16,135 nucleotides of DNA from DASUTB01 sp036374835. Its GTDB lineage: Bacteria > Actinomycetota > Actinomycetes > Jiangellales > Jiangellaceae. The translations under genes and the position numbers were made by a program. Shown here in pieces: positions 7,492-14,036 of the stretch (within the stretch, counting starts at the first letter, position 1; each line of letters begins with the position of its first letter). Below the pieces are notes generated by a model. That model was given only the letters and a program-made list of their open reading frames with translations, made no database searches and was not told the origin of the DNA. The stretch spans positions 1 to 16,135 of the forward strand of contig DASUTB010000008.1 in NCBI GenBank assembly GCA_036374835.1, in the 5' to 3' direction.

Positions 7492-8169
7492 GTGTCCGAG
7501 AACAAGATCGCTGCCGAGCTGCGTACCGAGTTCGGCAAGGGCGCCGCCCGACGGCTACGCCGCACCCACAGAGTGCCCGCGGTCCTGTATGGCCACGGCA
7601 CCGACCCGGTACACCTGTCGCTGCCAGGCCACGACACGATGATGGCGCTGAAGAACCCGAACGCGCTGTTGACCATCGCGATCGACGGTAAGAAGAAGAC
7701 CGAGATGGCGCTGGCCAAGCACATTCAGCGTCACCCGATCAAGTACTTCATCGAACACGTCGACCTGATCCTCGTCCGCCGCGGCGAGAAGGTCGTGGTG
7801 GACGTCCCGATCCACGTCGTCGGCGAAGCTGAGAGCGGCACGCTGGTGAACGTGGACGCGGCGACGGTGGCGATCCGGGCCGAGGCGACAAACCTGCCCG
7901 AGTACATCGAAGTATCTGTCGAAGGCGCCGAAGCCGGTACGCAGATCCACGCGTCCGATCTTCAGCTTGCCGAGGGCTCTGAACTGGACGTCGACGATGA
8001 GCTGCTCGTCGTGCACGTCACCGTCGCACCGACCGCCGAGGACCTCGAGGCTGAGGGCGCCGGCGAGGTCGAGGAAGGCGAGGAGGTCGAGGTCGAGGAG
8101 GCTGAGGCCGCCGAGGGTGAAGCCGAGGCGGAGGCCGGCGAGGGTGAAGCCGAGCCCAGCGAGTCCTGA
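7492..8169 (+). CDS. rplY: 50S ribosomal protein bL25, long Ctc/TL5 type
   Basis: bL25 binds 5S rRNA in the large ribosomal subunit; the long two-domain form is known as Ctc or TL5. The 225-aa product has the N-terminal 5S-binding domain (about 1-95; FGKGAARRLRRTHRVPAVLY near 12-31) and the C-terminal beta domain with DVPIHVVGEAESGTLVN (about 104-120). It ends in an acidic Glu/Ala repeat tail (about 188-225), as is common in actinobacteria. GTG 7492 is chosen because AAGGAG (7481-7486) lies 5 nt upstream; an in-frame ATG at 7450 would place this ribosome site inside the gene. pth follows, the usual neighbour, but here after a 147-nt gap filled by a large palindrome. Confidence 0.96.
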   Translation: MSENKIAAELRTEFGKGAARRLRRTHRVPAVLYGHGTDPVHLSLPGHDTMMALKNPNALLTIAIDGKKKTEMALAKHIQRHPIKYFIEHVDLILVRRGEKVVVDVPIHVVGEAESGTLVNVDAATVAIRAEATNLPEYIEVSVEGAEAGTQIHASDLQLAEGSELDVDDELLVVHVTVAPTAEDLEAEGAGEVEEGEEVEVEEAEAAEGEAEAEAGEGEAEPSES

Positions 8170-8187
8170 CCTCCCTGGCCGATCGGC

Positions 8188-8277
8188 GGAATGACCACGT
8201 TTGGCACGTAATCCCCGGCCATACGAGGCCTCTAGCCGGGGTTTGGCCGGGAATCACGTGCCAAACATGGTCATTCC
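8188..8277. repeat. 90-bp near-perfect palindromic element (34-bp arms) between rplY and pth
   Basis: The arms at 8188-8221 and 8244-8277 are inverted complements over 34 bp with only three mismatches, all transitions, around a 22-nt centre. The centre contains GAGGCCTC and a GCCGGGG (8235-8241) that can alternatively pair with CCCCGGC (8213-8219), so two competing hairpins are possible. In RNA of the minus strand all three mismatches become G-U pairs, giving a fully paired stem. The element begins 18 nt after the rplY stop. It could be a terminator or attenuator between rplY and pth, or a small palindromic repeat/MITE-like element; a related degenerate sequence occurs at 11393-11442. No transposase is present. 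Confidence 0.85.
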
Positions 8278-8316
8278 AGAGCCGTTTGGCGGGGATCCTG
8301 TGTGAGAGGTGTGCCG

Positions 8317-8904
8317 ATGCCCGACAACGACCTGTGGATCGTGGTCGGGCTCGGTAACCCCGGCCCTGACTACGCGGCCACCCGGCACAACGTCGGGTAC
8401 CTCGTAGTCGAGTTGCTCGCCGAGCGGGCGGGCGCCAAGCTCAAGACGCACCGGCGCGGACGTTCGGACGTCGCCGAAACCCGGGTGGGAGGTCCGCCTG
8501 GTGAGCGGGCGATCCTGGCGCGGCCGCGTAGCTACATGAATCTGTCCGGTGGCCCGGTCGCCGCGCTGTGCCAGTTCTTCAAGGTCGAGCCGGAGCGGAT
8601 CGTCGTCGTCCACGACGAACTCGACCTGCCGTACGGTTCGCTACGAATCAAGTTCGGCGGCGGCGACAACGGCCACAACGGACTGCGTTCGATCCGGTCG
8701 GCGCTGGGCACGGGCGATTTCCATCGGGTTCGGTTCGGCGTCGGCCGTCCGCCGGGCCGGATGGAGCCGGCGGCATACGTACTCAAGCCGTGGAGTGCGG
8801 TAGAGCGCAAAGATCTCGACGTGAACGTCGATCGGACGGCGGACGCCGTCGAAGCGCTACTCGTCGACGGGCTCGCGTACGCGCAGAACCACTACAACAA
8901 CTAG
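8317..8904 (+). CDS. pth: Peptidyl-tRNA hydrolase
   Basis: Pth cleaves peptidyl-tRNA released from stalled ribosomes, recycling the tRNA. The 195-aa product carries all family signatures: GLGNPG (11-16, Asn14), TRHNVGY with catalytic His24, SYMNLSGG (Asn75), HDELD (Asp100) and GGDNGHNGLRS (Asn121). ATG 8317 begins the typical MPDNDLWIVVGLGNPG start, with AGAGG at 8305-8309 as ribosome site. A GTG at 8302 in frame would add five residues and is less likely. The expected actinobacterial neighbour mfd is not downstream. Instead a terminator and a minus-strand wall-protein gene follow, so the housekeeping block ends here. Confidence 0.96.
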   Translation: MPDNDLWIVVGLGNPGPDYAATRHNVGYLVVELLAERAGAKLKTHRRGRSDVAETRVGGPPGERAILARPRSYMNLSGGPVAALCQFFKVEPERIVVVHDELDLPYGSLRIKFGGGDNGHNGLRSIRSALGTGDFHRVRFGVGRPPGRMEPAAYVLKPWSAVERKDLDVNVDRTADAVEALLVDGLAYAQNHYNN

Positions 8905-8913
8905 CTGGTAGGT

Positions 8914-8946
8914 AACAGCCTCAGCGGGCATGCCGCTGAGGCTGTT
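8914..8946. terminator. 14-bp perfect stem-loop, bidirectional terminator
   Basis: AACAGCCTCAGCGG (8914-8927) pairs perfectly with CCGCTGAGGCTGTT (8933-8946) around a 5-nt loop, starting 10 nt after the pth stop. The minus-strand wall-protein gene ends at 8990 on the other side, so the hairpin can serve both convergent genes. A T-run is lacking, as is common for actinobacterial hairpin terminators. Confidence 0.85.
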
Positions 8947-8989
8947 GAACCACCACCCCGACGCTCCGCGTGTCGCTACCGAGAGCGGG

Positions 8990-9310
8990 TTACTCCTGGC
9001 GACGGCGAACCAGCACGAGGCCGCCACCGATGACGATCAAGCCGGCGCCCGCAGCCGCGAGGAGCGTCCAGGGCACGGCCACACCGGTGTCGGGCAGCGC
9101 TTGCTCGACGGGCGGCTTCGGAGGCACCTTCTTCTCTTCCTCAGGAGGTGGCGGGTACTCCTCGGGCGAGATCTCCTCGCTGGTGTCTCCGGATTCCGCA
9201 TGGGCGACCGCCGCTGTGACGCCCAGCATCGTGCCCGATACGAGCAGCAGACTCAGCAACGCGGCAGCTGCGCCACGGCGCCACGCCCGTATACGTATAC
9301 GTGTTCTCAC
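8990..9310 (-). CDS. Very small LPXTG-anchored cell-wall protein
   Basis: A sortase-substrate layout in 106 residues. A basic N-terminus (MRTRIRIRAWRR) and hydrophobic signal helix (about 13-35) end in AHA for signal peptidase at about 38. An acidic and Pro-rich linker (SEEISPEEYPPPPEEEKKVPP) follows, then LPDTG (72-76), a membrane helix (about 80-101) and the basic stop RRRQE. The exported, anchored part is only about 37 residues, so it is either a spacer or a minimal surface tag rather than a folded enzyme. GTG 9310 gives a standard signal peptide; GTG 9340 would add ten residues. No sortase gene lies in the window. It follows the DUF4012 gene on the same strand by 145 nt. Confidence 0.8.
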   Translation of the reverse strand: MRTRIRIRAWRRGAAAALLSLLLVSGTMLGVTAAVAHAESGDTSEEISPEEYPPPPEEEKKVPPKPPVEQALPDTGVAVPWTLLAAAGAGLIVIGGGLVLVRRRQE

Positions 9311-9363
9311 AACGCCCCCCAAGTGAGCGGTAGTAACCACAATCCCCGCGCTTCTGGACGATC

Positions 9364-9392
9364 AGCTTGTCTCATTGAGAACAGGGGGTCAA
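9364..9392 (-). promoter_or_regulatory. Possible promoter of the LPDTG protein gene
   Basis: TTGACC (9392-9387) is a good -35, but at 17 bp the -10 would be CAAGCT (9369-9364), a poor match. It lies 54 nt before GTG 9310. It would allow transcription separate from the DUF4012 gene. Confidence 0.3.
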
Positions 9393-9393
9393 G

Positions 9394-9427
9394 TCCTGAG
9401 AGCAACAATTGAGCAAAGAACTCAGGA
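9394..9427. repeat. Short inverted repeat after the DUF4012 gene
   Basis: TCCTGAG (9394-9400) and CTCAGGA (9421-9427) are perfect 7-bp inverted arms with a 20-nt loop, 28 nt after the DUF4012 stop on the minus strand. It could be a weak terminator or attenuator before the LPDTG gene; the stem is short. Confidence 0.3.
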
Positions 9428-9455
9428 GTAGGCGGAGCCTCGGACGCACGTCCCT

Positions 9456-11270
9456 TCACTCGCACGGGGCGGCAACGGCCCTGATGCCGCCTTCACCGAC
9501 CGTCGGAGTCGCCCACACCTCGACCGGCTCGCCGCCGTTGGGCTGGGCCATCTGGACCTCGAAGGTGACGCTGCCTCCCGGCTCGAGTTCGGTGGTGAAC
9601 ACACGCACCGGCCGCGCCCCGTCCGAATGCGCTTCGGAATCGACGGAGACGCCGTCCCGGCGCACTTCGCGGATCTCGCCGTCGGCAGCACCGTAGAAGT
9701 AGACGTTCGTGCGCACCGATCCGGTGGGGACGCCGGTATTGCCGACACCGGTGACATCGCGTGGGAAGTCGGTCGACGCCTCAGGCGGGGCGGTGTAGTT
9801 CAGCCGGACCGAGAGCGTGTCATACCTCGTGCCGCCGGCGCAGATCGTCTCGGTGTGCTCGATCGAGGTCTCGAGGTAGTACTGCAACTTCGCGCTCGTG
9901 CCGTCGTTGAAGAACACACCGAGCGTCGATGGTGACGGGGACGAGTCGTCGAACGCTCCGGACAGTACCGTGTCGGCAAGCTCCTGCTGTTCCTCCTCAT
10001 GGGCCGACCACACGAGCAGCCGGCGTTCATCGGCGGCGTCCGACAAGGCGTAGACAAGCTCGACCGGCTCGCTCTCGCCGCCGGTGAGGGCGGCGAAGAC
10101 CTCGGCTGCCGCGAGCGCGAAGAACTCGTCCTGGAGTCCTTGGTCGTCGATCTCCCAGTAAACGTCCGACAGCAGCAGCGACACCGCGTTGTCGCGGCTC
10201 ATTTCGGGCCCGTCGGCGATCGGCAACGGGCCGGTGGCCTCCAGTAGGTAGGACAGCGCCACGGTATCGGTGGCCACGACGCCGTCGACGTCGAAGCCGT
10301 TGCGTCCGGCCATCTCGGCAGCGAGTCGAGCCGCCGTAGGGAAGTCCGGGCTCAGGTTCACGCCAGAAAAGAACCGGCCGATGCGCTGGGTATAGATCGC
10401 CTCTTTGCCTGGGTCGAGGGGAAGAACGGGTTCGTCGTAGAAGAGTCCCAGATCGCCTGCCGTTCCCTGATGGACGATGGAAAGCCCGCCGTCATCCGCC
10501 TCGATGATCGCGAAGGCGCTGGCCACCCCGCCGGTTGCGCGCATCTCCGCGGTGTTCTGGAACATCAGCAGGTACGTCCGCGGCCCGTCGGCGCCCAGCA
10601 TCGGCGGTAGCAGGTCAGTGGCCTTCGCACCGGCGTGGACCATCGACCCGAGCGTGTCCATGTACTCCCGGATTTCCTGTACCGGGCCGGCCACCTGGCT
10701 GACCAGACCGTCGGGATCGATCTCGTTCATGTCCGTCGTGGCCTCGGCGAGGGCTTCTGATGCCGCGCTGAGCGACGGTTCGGCCGCGACCAGCGGCTCG
10801 AGGTCGATCCGCCCGCCTTCGGGGCTGAACGCCGAATAGTTGATGTCCTCGGCCACGTCGACGAGTGGCGTCAGCACGTCACGCGAAACGTCGTCGATGG
10901 CGACGGCGGTCGTGGACACTGCCCGCACGTCGTCCCCCGCCCACGGGAGGAGGCCGATGAGCCACCAATGTGGTCCGGTGGCGGCGTCGCGCGCGTCGCC
11001 GGTGGCCGCGGTGAGCTCGGCGACCGTCTGGCCGGCGCCGTCGGAGTCGCCGGCCCTGACCCGCTCTTCGATCTGTTCGATCAGCGGGATCGCCTCGGTC
11101 AGCGTGCTGCGCGCCTGCAAGCCCTGCACGGCAACGGCCACCCCGGAGAGAGCGAACAGGAGGAGTACCGCTCCCACGCCGGTCAGGATGATCCGCCGCC
11201 GAGACCAGTTGCGCGTGAGCCGGCGGCGTGTTCCCGGCGTCACGTCAGAGTTCGTTGCGACATGGGCCAT
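9456..11270 (-). CDS. DUF4012 domain membrane-anchored protein
   Basis: A 604-aa protein with a basic cytoplasmic N-terminus (RRRLTRNWSRRR, 15-26), one membrane helix (about 28-50) and a long extracytoplasmic part. The DUF4012 signature is the stretch RTYLLMFQNTAEMRATGG (231-248) and the following strands. Upstream, about 51-220 is helical and Ala/Glu-rich. The C-terminal third looks like beta-rich extracellular sequence and contains a single Cys pair candidate (CAGG and the terminal CE). The biochemical role of DUF4012 is unknown to me; members often lie in polysaccharide gene clusters of Gram-positive bacteria. ATG 11270 has no visible ribosome site. It is downstream of the tyrosine phosphatase on the same strand, 172 nt apart with a palindromic element between. 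Confidence 0.85.
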   Translation of the reverse strand: MAHVATNSDVTPGTRRRLTRNWSRRRIILTGVGAVLLLFALSGVAVAVQGLQARSTLTEAIPLIEQIEERVRAGDSDGAGQTVAELTAATGDARDAATGPHWWLIGLLPWAGDDVRAVSTTAVAIDDVSRDVLTPLVDVAEDINYSAFSPEGGRIDLEPLVAAEPSLSAASEALAEATTDMNEIDPDGLVSQVAGPVQEIREYMDTLGSMVHAGAKATDLLPPMLGADGPRTYLLMFQNTAEMRATGGVASAFAIIEADDGGLSIVHQGTAGDLGLFYDEPVLPLDPGKEAIYTQRIGRFFSGVNLSPDFPTAARLAAEMAGRNGFDVDGVVATDTVALSYLLEATGPLPIADGPEMSRDNAVSLLLSDVYWEIDDQGLQDEFFALAAAEVFAALTGGESEPVELVYALSDAADERRLLVWSAHEEEQQELADTVLSGAFDDSSPSPSTLGVFFNDGTSAKLQYYLETSIEHTETICAGGTRYDTLSVRLNYTAPPEASTDFPRDVTGVGNTGVPTGSVRTNVYFYGAADGEIREVRRDGVSVDSEAHSDGARPVRVFTTELEPGGSVTFEVQMAQPNGGEPVEVWATPTVGEGGIRAVAAPCE

Positions 11271-11392
11271 CGGCTGATATTGGCACGGTGGCCCGGCGCT
11301 GACTAGACCAGGTGGTGGTTACTGCGAAGGTCGAGGTGGGACGGCGTCCCGCGTGCGTCAGGAACTTTGCGCGCCTTGTCCCCACGATGCTC

Positions 11393-11442
11393 GGAATACG
11401 GACGTGGTTTGGCTGGGGAGTACCGGCTTAACGTGGTCATTC
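11393..11442. repeat. Degenerate relative of the 8188-8277 palindrome
   Basis: Bases 11406-11442 align without gaps to 8240-8276 (28 of 37 identical), including GGTTTGGC and TGGTCATTC. The segment is itself an imperfect dyad, from GGAAT (11393) to ATTC (11442) with inner ACGT units. It abuts the stop codon of the phosphatase gene, so on the minus strand it forms the start of that gene's 3' end and may act as a terminator. Confidence 0.5.
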
Positions 11443-12015
11443 TCAGGTGGTGCGGGACGTTTGGTGGCTCGAAACGCCGAGGATGCGGGGAAGAGCGCTG
11501 ACGAGATCGTCGAGCTCATCGATGACCTTCTCCCACGCTTTGGCGCGCTGGCCGTAGGGGTCGGGGACCTCGTCGTCCGGATGGGAGCCCAGAACGTCAC
11601 GAGCGTCGCGCCCTTCGCCCACCGCCGCGAGCCAGTCGTCGAGCCGCTGGTGGCGGCGCGGCGGGCTGATCCGCTCGGCCCGCCGGACGAAATCCTTGAG
11701 CGTGAAGGTCTTCACCCACGCGTCCGGTGCCTGGTCGACGATGTTCCGGACGTGCTCCCGAGTCATCCCGAGGATGATGTCCGCCGCGGCGATCGTGTTC
11801 AGGGTCACCGGTTCGCTGCGGTGGCCGGCCAGGTCGATTCCACGTTCGGCCATGAGCGAGACGCCCAGCTCGGGGACTGGCGCGCCGGCATATTTCAGCC
11901 CGACCGACCCGACGGACACACCATGGCGGTCGATGTGGCTGACCCGATCCTCGAGCAAAGCAGCTGCGATTGGCGACCGGCAGCGGCCAGCCGTGCACAC
12001 GAAGAGGACTCTGAT
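11443..12015 (-). CDS. Low-molecular-weight protein tyrosine phosphatase, apparent ATC start
   Basis: A 190-aa LMW-PTP that hydrolyses phosphotyrosine; in bacteria these often counter tyrosine kinases of capsule and exopolysaccharide systems. The P-loop is C7-TAGRC-R13-S (CX5R). The GID-x-x-x-HRS block is at about 59-67, and the general acid is in the loop D152-P-Y154. The family start is normally M-R-V-L-F-V-C. Here the codons before Cys7 are ATC AGA GTC CTC TTC GTG, with AGGAGG (12027-12022) 6 nt before ATC. A stop at 12045-12043 and no ATG, GTG or TTG before GTG 12000 leave ATC as the best start. GTG 12000 would delete the first strand and is 21 nt from the ribosome site. A read error for ATG is possible. 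Confidence 0.85.
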   Translation of the reverse strand: MRVLFVCTAGRCRSPIAAALLEDRVSHIDRHGVSVGSVGLKYAGAPVPELGVSLMAERGIDLAGHRSEPVTLNTIAAADIILGMTREHVRNIVDQAPDAWVKTFTLKDFVRRAERISPPRRHQRLDDWLAAVGEGRDARDVLGSHPDDEVPDPYGQRAKAWEKVIDELDDLVSALPRILGVSSHQTSRTT

Positions 12016-12021
12016 GGCCGA

Positions 12022-12027
12022 CCTCCT
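12022..12027 (-). promoter_or_regulatory. Ribosome binding site pointing to an ATC start
   Basis: AGGAGG on the minus strand, 6 nt before ATC 12015 and too far (21 nt) from the first conventional start, GTG 12000. It decides the phosphatase start. Confidence 0.75.
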
Positions 12028-12190
12028 GTGTGGCTCGTTTCGCTACTGGACTAGGGCAATTCTAGGTGTGCCGAGCATGCCTGCGCGGCAGTGGGGTGCG
12101 AACTCCAAGCGATCATCCGGTATGGCGGCCGGTTGTGGCAAACCAGGTGAACACACCTTTCGTAAGATCGTGGAGTTATCGTATGCCGTG

Positions 12191-12297
12191 TAACGACTTG
12201 GTGACGACTTGGCGATTCCATGCAAAGGGCTGCCCTTCCGCGTGACAAGCGGCATGCTTTAACGTGGGTACGTTCCGACCAGAGCTAGCCATGGTCG
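12191..12297 (+). promoter_or_regulatory. Regulatory region upstream of the first Tat-protein gene
   Basis: The 329-nt divergent gap 12016-12344 holds no supportable gene. Its plus-strand side is dense in small motifs. There is an 11-bp direct repeat, CGACTTGGTGA then CGACTTGGCGA (12194-12215). The odd palindrome AAGGGC-T-GCCCTT lies at 12225-12237. AACGT-N4-ACGTT lies at 12261-12274 and CGACCA-N10-TGGTCG at 12276-12297. Blocks TAACGACTTGGTGACG (12191-12206) and CGCGTGACAAG (12239-12249) recur upstream of the second Tat gene at 15034 and 15084. Tandem 11-bp repeats are typical of OmpR-type response-regulator sites; this is only a comparison of pattern. Confidence 0.5.
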
Positions 12298-12344
12298 TAC
12301 GCGCTCGAGGGGCCGGGCGCTGAACAGCTGTGAGGGGGCTGTTG

Positions 12345-12854
12345 ATGGAGGCACGGGAGCGAAGCTCCGTGGACGCGAGCCTGGGCATCTCCCGGCGCAC
12401 GTTATTCAAACGCGGGGCCATCGTCGGGGGGACGTTGGTCTGGTCGGTGCCTGTGGTGCACACACTGGCTACTCCTTCGGCAGAGGCGGGTACGCCGTTG
12501 GACGGCATCTCGCTCGTAGCCGTGGTGCTAAGCAGCGACAACCTCCATTACCGGATGAAGTGGGAGGTCGTCGACGGCAGGCTCGCTGGGGAAGCCGGGC
12601 ACAACTTCATCATCCCCGGGGCGCCGACGCAGCTGATGGACTACCCGGACATCCAGGACGCCGCCGCACCGGACGTTTTTGTGAGCCTGTTCGGGGAAAC
12701 GATCCGGGTCGATACACAGGGTGACTACGTGCTCGCCGACTTCGTCGTCAAACAGGGCCCTTGTGCCATCACGTCTGGAACCTTTGGGCTGCCGTCGCCG
12801 GGGACCACCGGGCCGTGGTTGTTCAATCCACTCGCCTCGCCGAGTTGTCGATGA
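12345..12854 (+). CDS. Tat-signal secreted protein, first paralogue (family not recognised)
   Basis: A 169-aa protein with a twin-arginine signal. The motif SRRTLFKRG (16-24) is followed by a hydrophobic core (about 25-43) and a likely cut after AEA at about 48. The mature part of about 120 residues starts GTPLDGISLVAVVL and contains HYRMKWEV (68-75), a central YPDIQDAAAP and a C-terminal GTTGPWLFNPLASPS. I do not recognise a family and see no catalytic motif. ATG 12345 follows GAGGGGG (12332-12338) by 6 nt; GTG 12330 is in frame but would swallow the ribosome site. A paralogue of identical length lies at 15181-15690. The glycosyltransferase gene follows within 10-30 nt, so these are cotranscribed. 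Export through Tat suggests it folds before secretion; its role is unknown. Confidence 0.85.
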   Translation: MEARERSSVDASLGISRRTLFKRGAIVGGTLVWSVPVVHTLATPSAEAGTPLDGISLVAVVLSSDNLHYRMKWEVVDGRLAGEAGHNFIIPGAPTQLMDYPDIQDAAAPDVFVSLFGETIRVDTQGDYVLADFVVKQGPCAITSGTFGLPSPGTTGPWLFNPLASPSCR

Positions 12855-12863
12855 TGACAGGAC

Positions 12864-14036
12864 GTGTTATGGGCCGGTGTGGCCGTGGCTGACCAACGCA
12901 TCCGGGTGCTGCACGTCGTGAAAGGGCTCGGTCCGGGCGGCGCCGAACGCCTGCTGTGCGTCGCCGCGGCCGAACGCAACCGAGAGCGCTTCGACTACGA
13001 CGTCGCGTACGTGCTGCCGTGGAAGGACCATCTGGTCGCCGAGCTGACCGGCGACGGCGTCGGCGTGCACTGCGTCGGCCAGGGCAGTGGGCGCGCGCGG
13101 CCGGTCCTGGACCTGCGTTGGGTAGCCCGGTTTCGCGCCCTTGTCACGTCGGGTGGTTACGACGTCGTGCACGTGCATACACCGGTCATTGCCGGTTTCG
13201 TGCGCCCGATCGTCCGGTTACTGGGGCGGCGGCGTCCGAAGTTGGTCTTCACCGAGCACAACGGCTGGCGCACGTATGCCTTGCCGACCCGGCTCGTCAA
13301 TGGTGTGACCTACGGGCTGGACGATGCTCATGTGGCCGTGTCGAATGAGGTCCGAGCGTCAATACACCGGCGGTTTCGTGACGAGGTCGAAGTGCTGGTG
13401 CACGGGGTCCGTGTCGACGAGCTACGCAAACAGCGTGCGGAGCGGGCAGCGGTACGTAGCGAACTCGGATTCTCCGATGACGATGTCGTGATCGGCACCG
13501 TGGCCAACTACCTGCCACAGAAGGCGTACCCAGTCCTCTTCGAAGCCGCCCGGATTGCGGTCGCCGCGGAGCCGAGTGTTCGGTTCGTCTCGGTCGGCCA
13601 GGGCCACCTGGAGGAAGAGATCAAAGCCGAACACGCAAGGTCGGGCCTCGGGGACCGCTTTCAGCTACTCGGATACCGTGCGGACGCGGTGCGGATACTC
13701 GCCGGCTGCGACGTGTTCACGCTCGCATCGCACTACGAAGGTATGCCGGTGGCGCTGATGGAGGCGCTCGCACTCGGGTTGCCGGTCGCTGCGACGGCTG
13801 TCGGCGGTGTACCGGATGCGGTTACCGAGGGCCGCGAAGGCCTGCTCGTTCCACCAGGTCGGCCGGGTGAGCTCGCCGACACCTACGTCCGGCTTGCCAA
13901 GGACGAGATGCTGCGAACCCAGATGGCGCAGGCGGCCTACGACAGAGGCGCAGACTTCGACATCCGGCGAGCGGTCCGTCGGATGGAGGACGTATACGCG
14001 ACGCTCGTCGGCGGGGCCGGGTCCGGAAATGGCTGA
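12864..14036 (+). CDS. GT4-type glycosyltransferase
   Basis: A GT-B fold, retaining-type glycosyltransferase of up to 390 aa. The N-terminal domain opens with RVLHVVKGLGPGGAERLL (14-31), the acceptor-side glycine loop. The C-terminal donor domain starts near GTVANYLPQKAYPVLFEAA (211-229). It includes VGQGHLEEEI, a nucleotide-sugar site with E292-GMPVALM-E300 (EX7E), and GGVPDAVTEGREGLLVPPG (314-332). Donor and acceptor sugars cannot be told. GTG 12864 is the longest start but has AGGA only 1 nt away; GTG 12879 or 12885 (giving MADQRIRVLHVV) are possible. It lies just after the first Tat gene and overlaps the acetyltransferase gene by 8 nt, so it is probably part of a surface-glycan operon. 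No membrane helix is evident. Confidence 0.92.
   Translation: MLWAGVAVADQRIRVLHVVKGLGPGGAERLLCVAAAERNRERFDYDVAYVLPWKDHLVAELTGDGVGVHCVGQGSGRARPVLDLRWVARFRALVTSGGYDVVHVHTPVIAGFVRPIVRLLGRRRPKLVFTEHNGWRTYALPTRLVNGVTYGLDDAHVAVSNEVRASIHRRFRDEVEVLVHGVRVDELRKQRAERAAVRSELGFSDDDVVIGTVANYLPQKAYPVLFEAARIAVAAEPSVRFVSVGQGHLEEEIKAEHARSGLGDRFQLLGYRADAVRILAGCDVFTLASHYEGMPVALMEALALGLPVAATAVGGVPDAVTEGREGLLVPPGRPGELADTYVRLAKDEMLRTQMAQAAYDRGADFDIRRAVRRMEDVYATLVGGAGSGNG

Noticed and set aside
9288..9301. Palindrome CGTATACGTATACG
   Set aside because: It falls inside the signal-peptide coding part of the LPDTG gene, where the Arg-Ile-Arg-Ile codons explain it.
11338..11350. GGGAC-GGC-GTCCC hairpin
   Set aside because: Five base pairs in high-GC DNA is expected by chance and it is not placed at a gene end.
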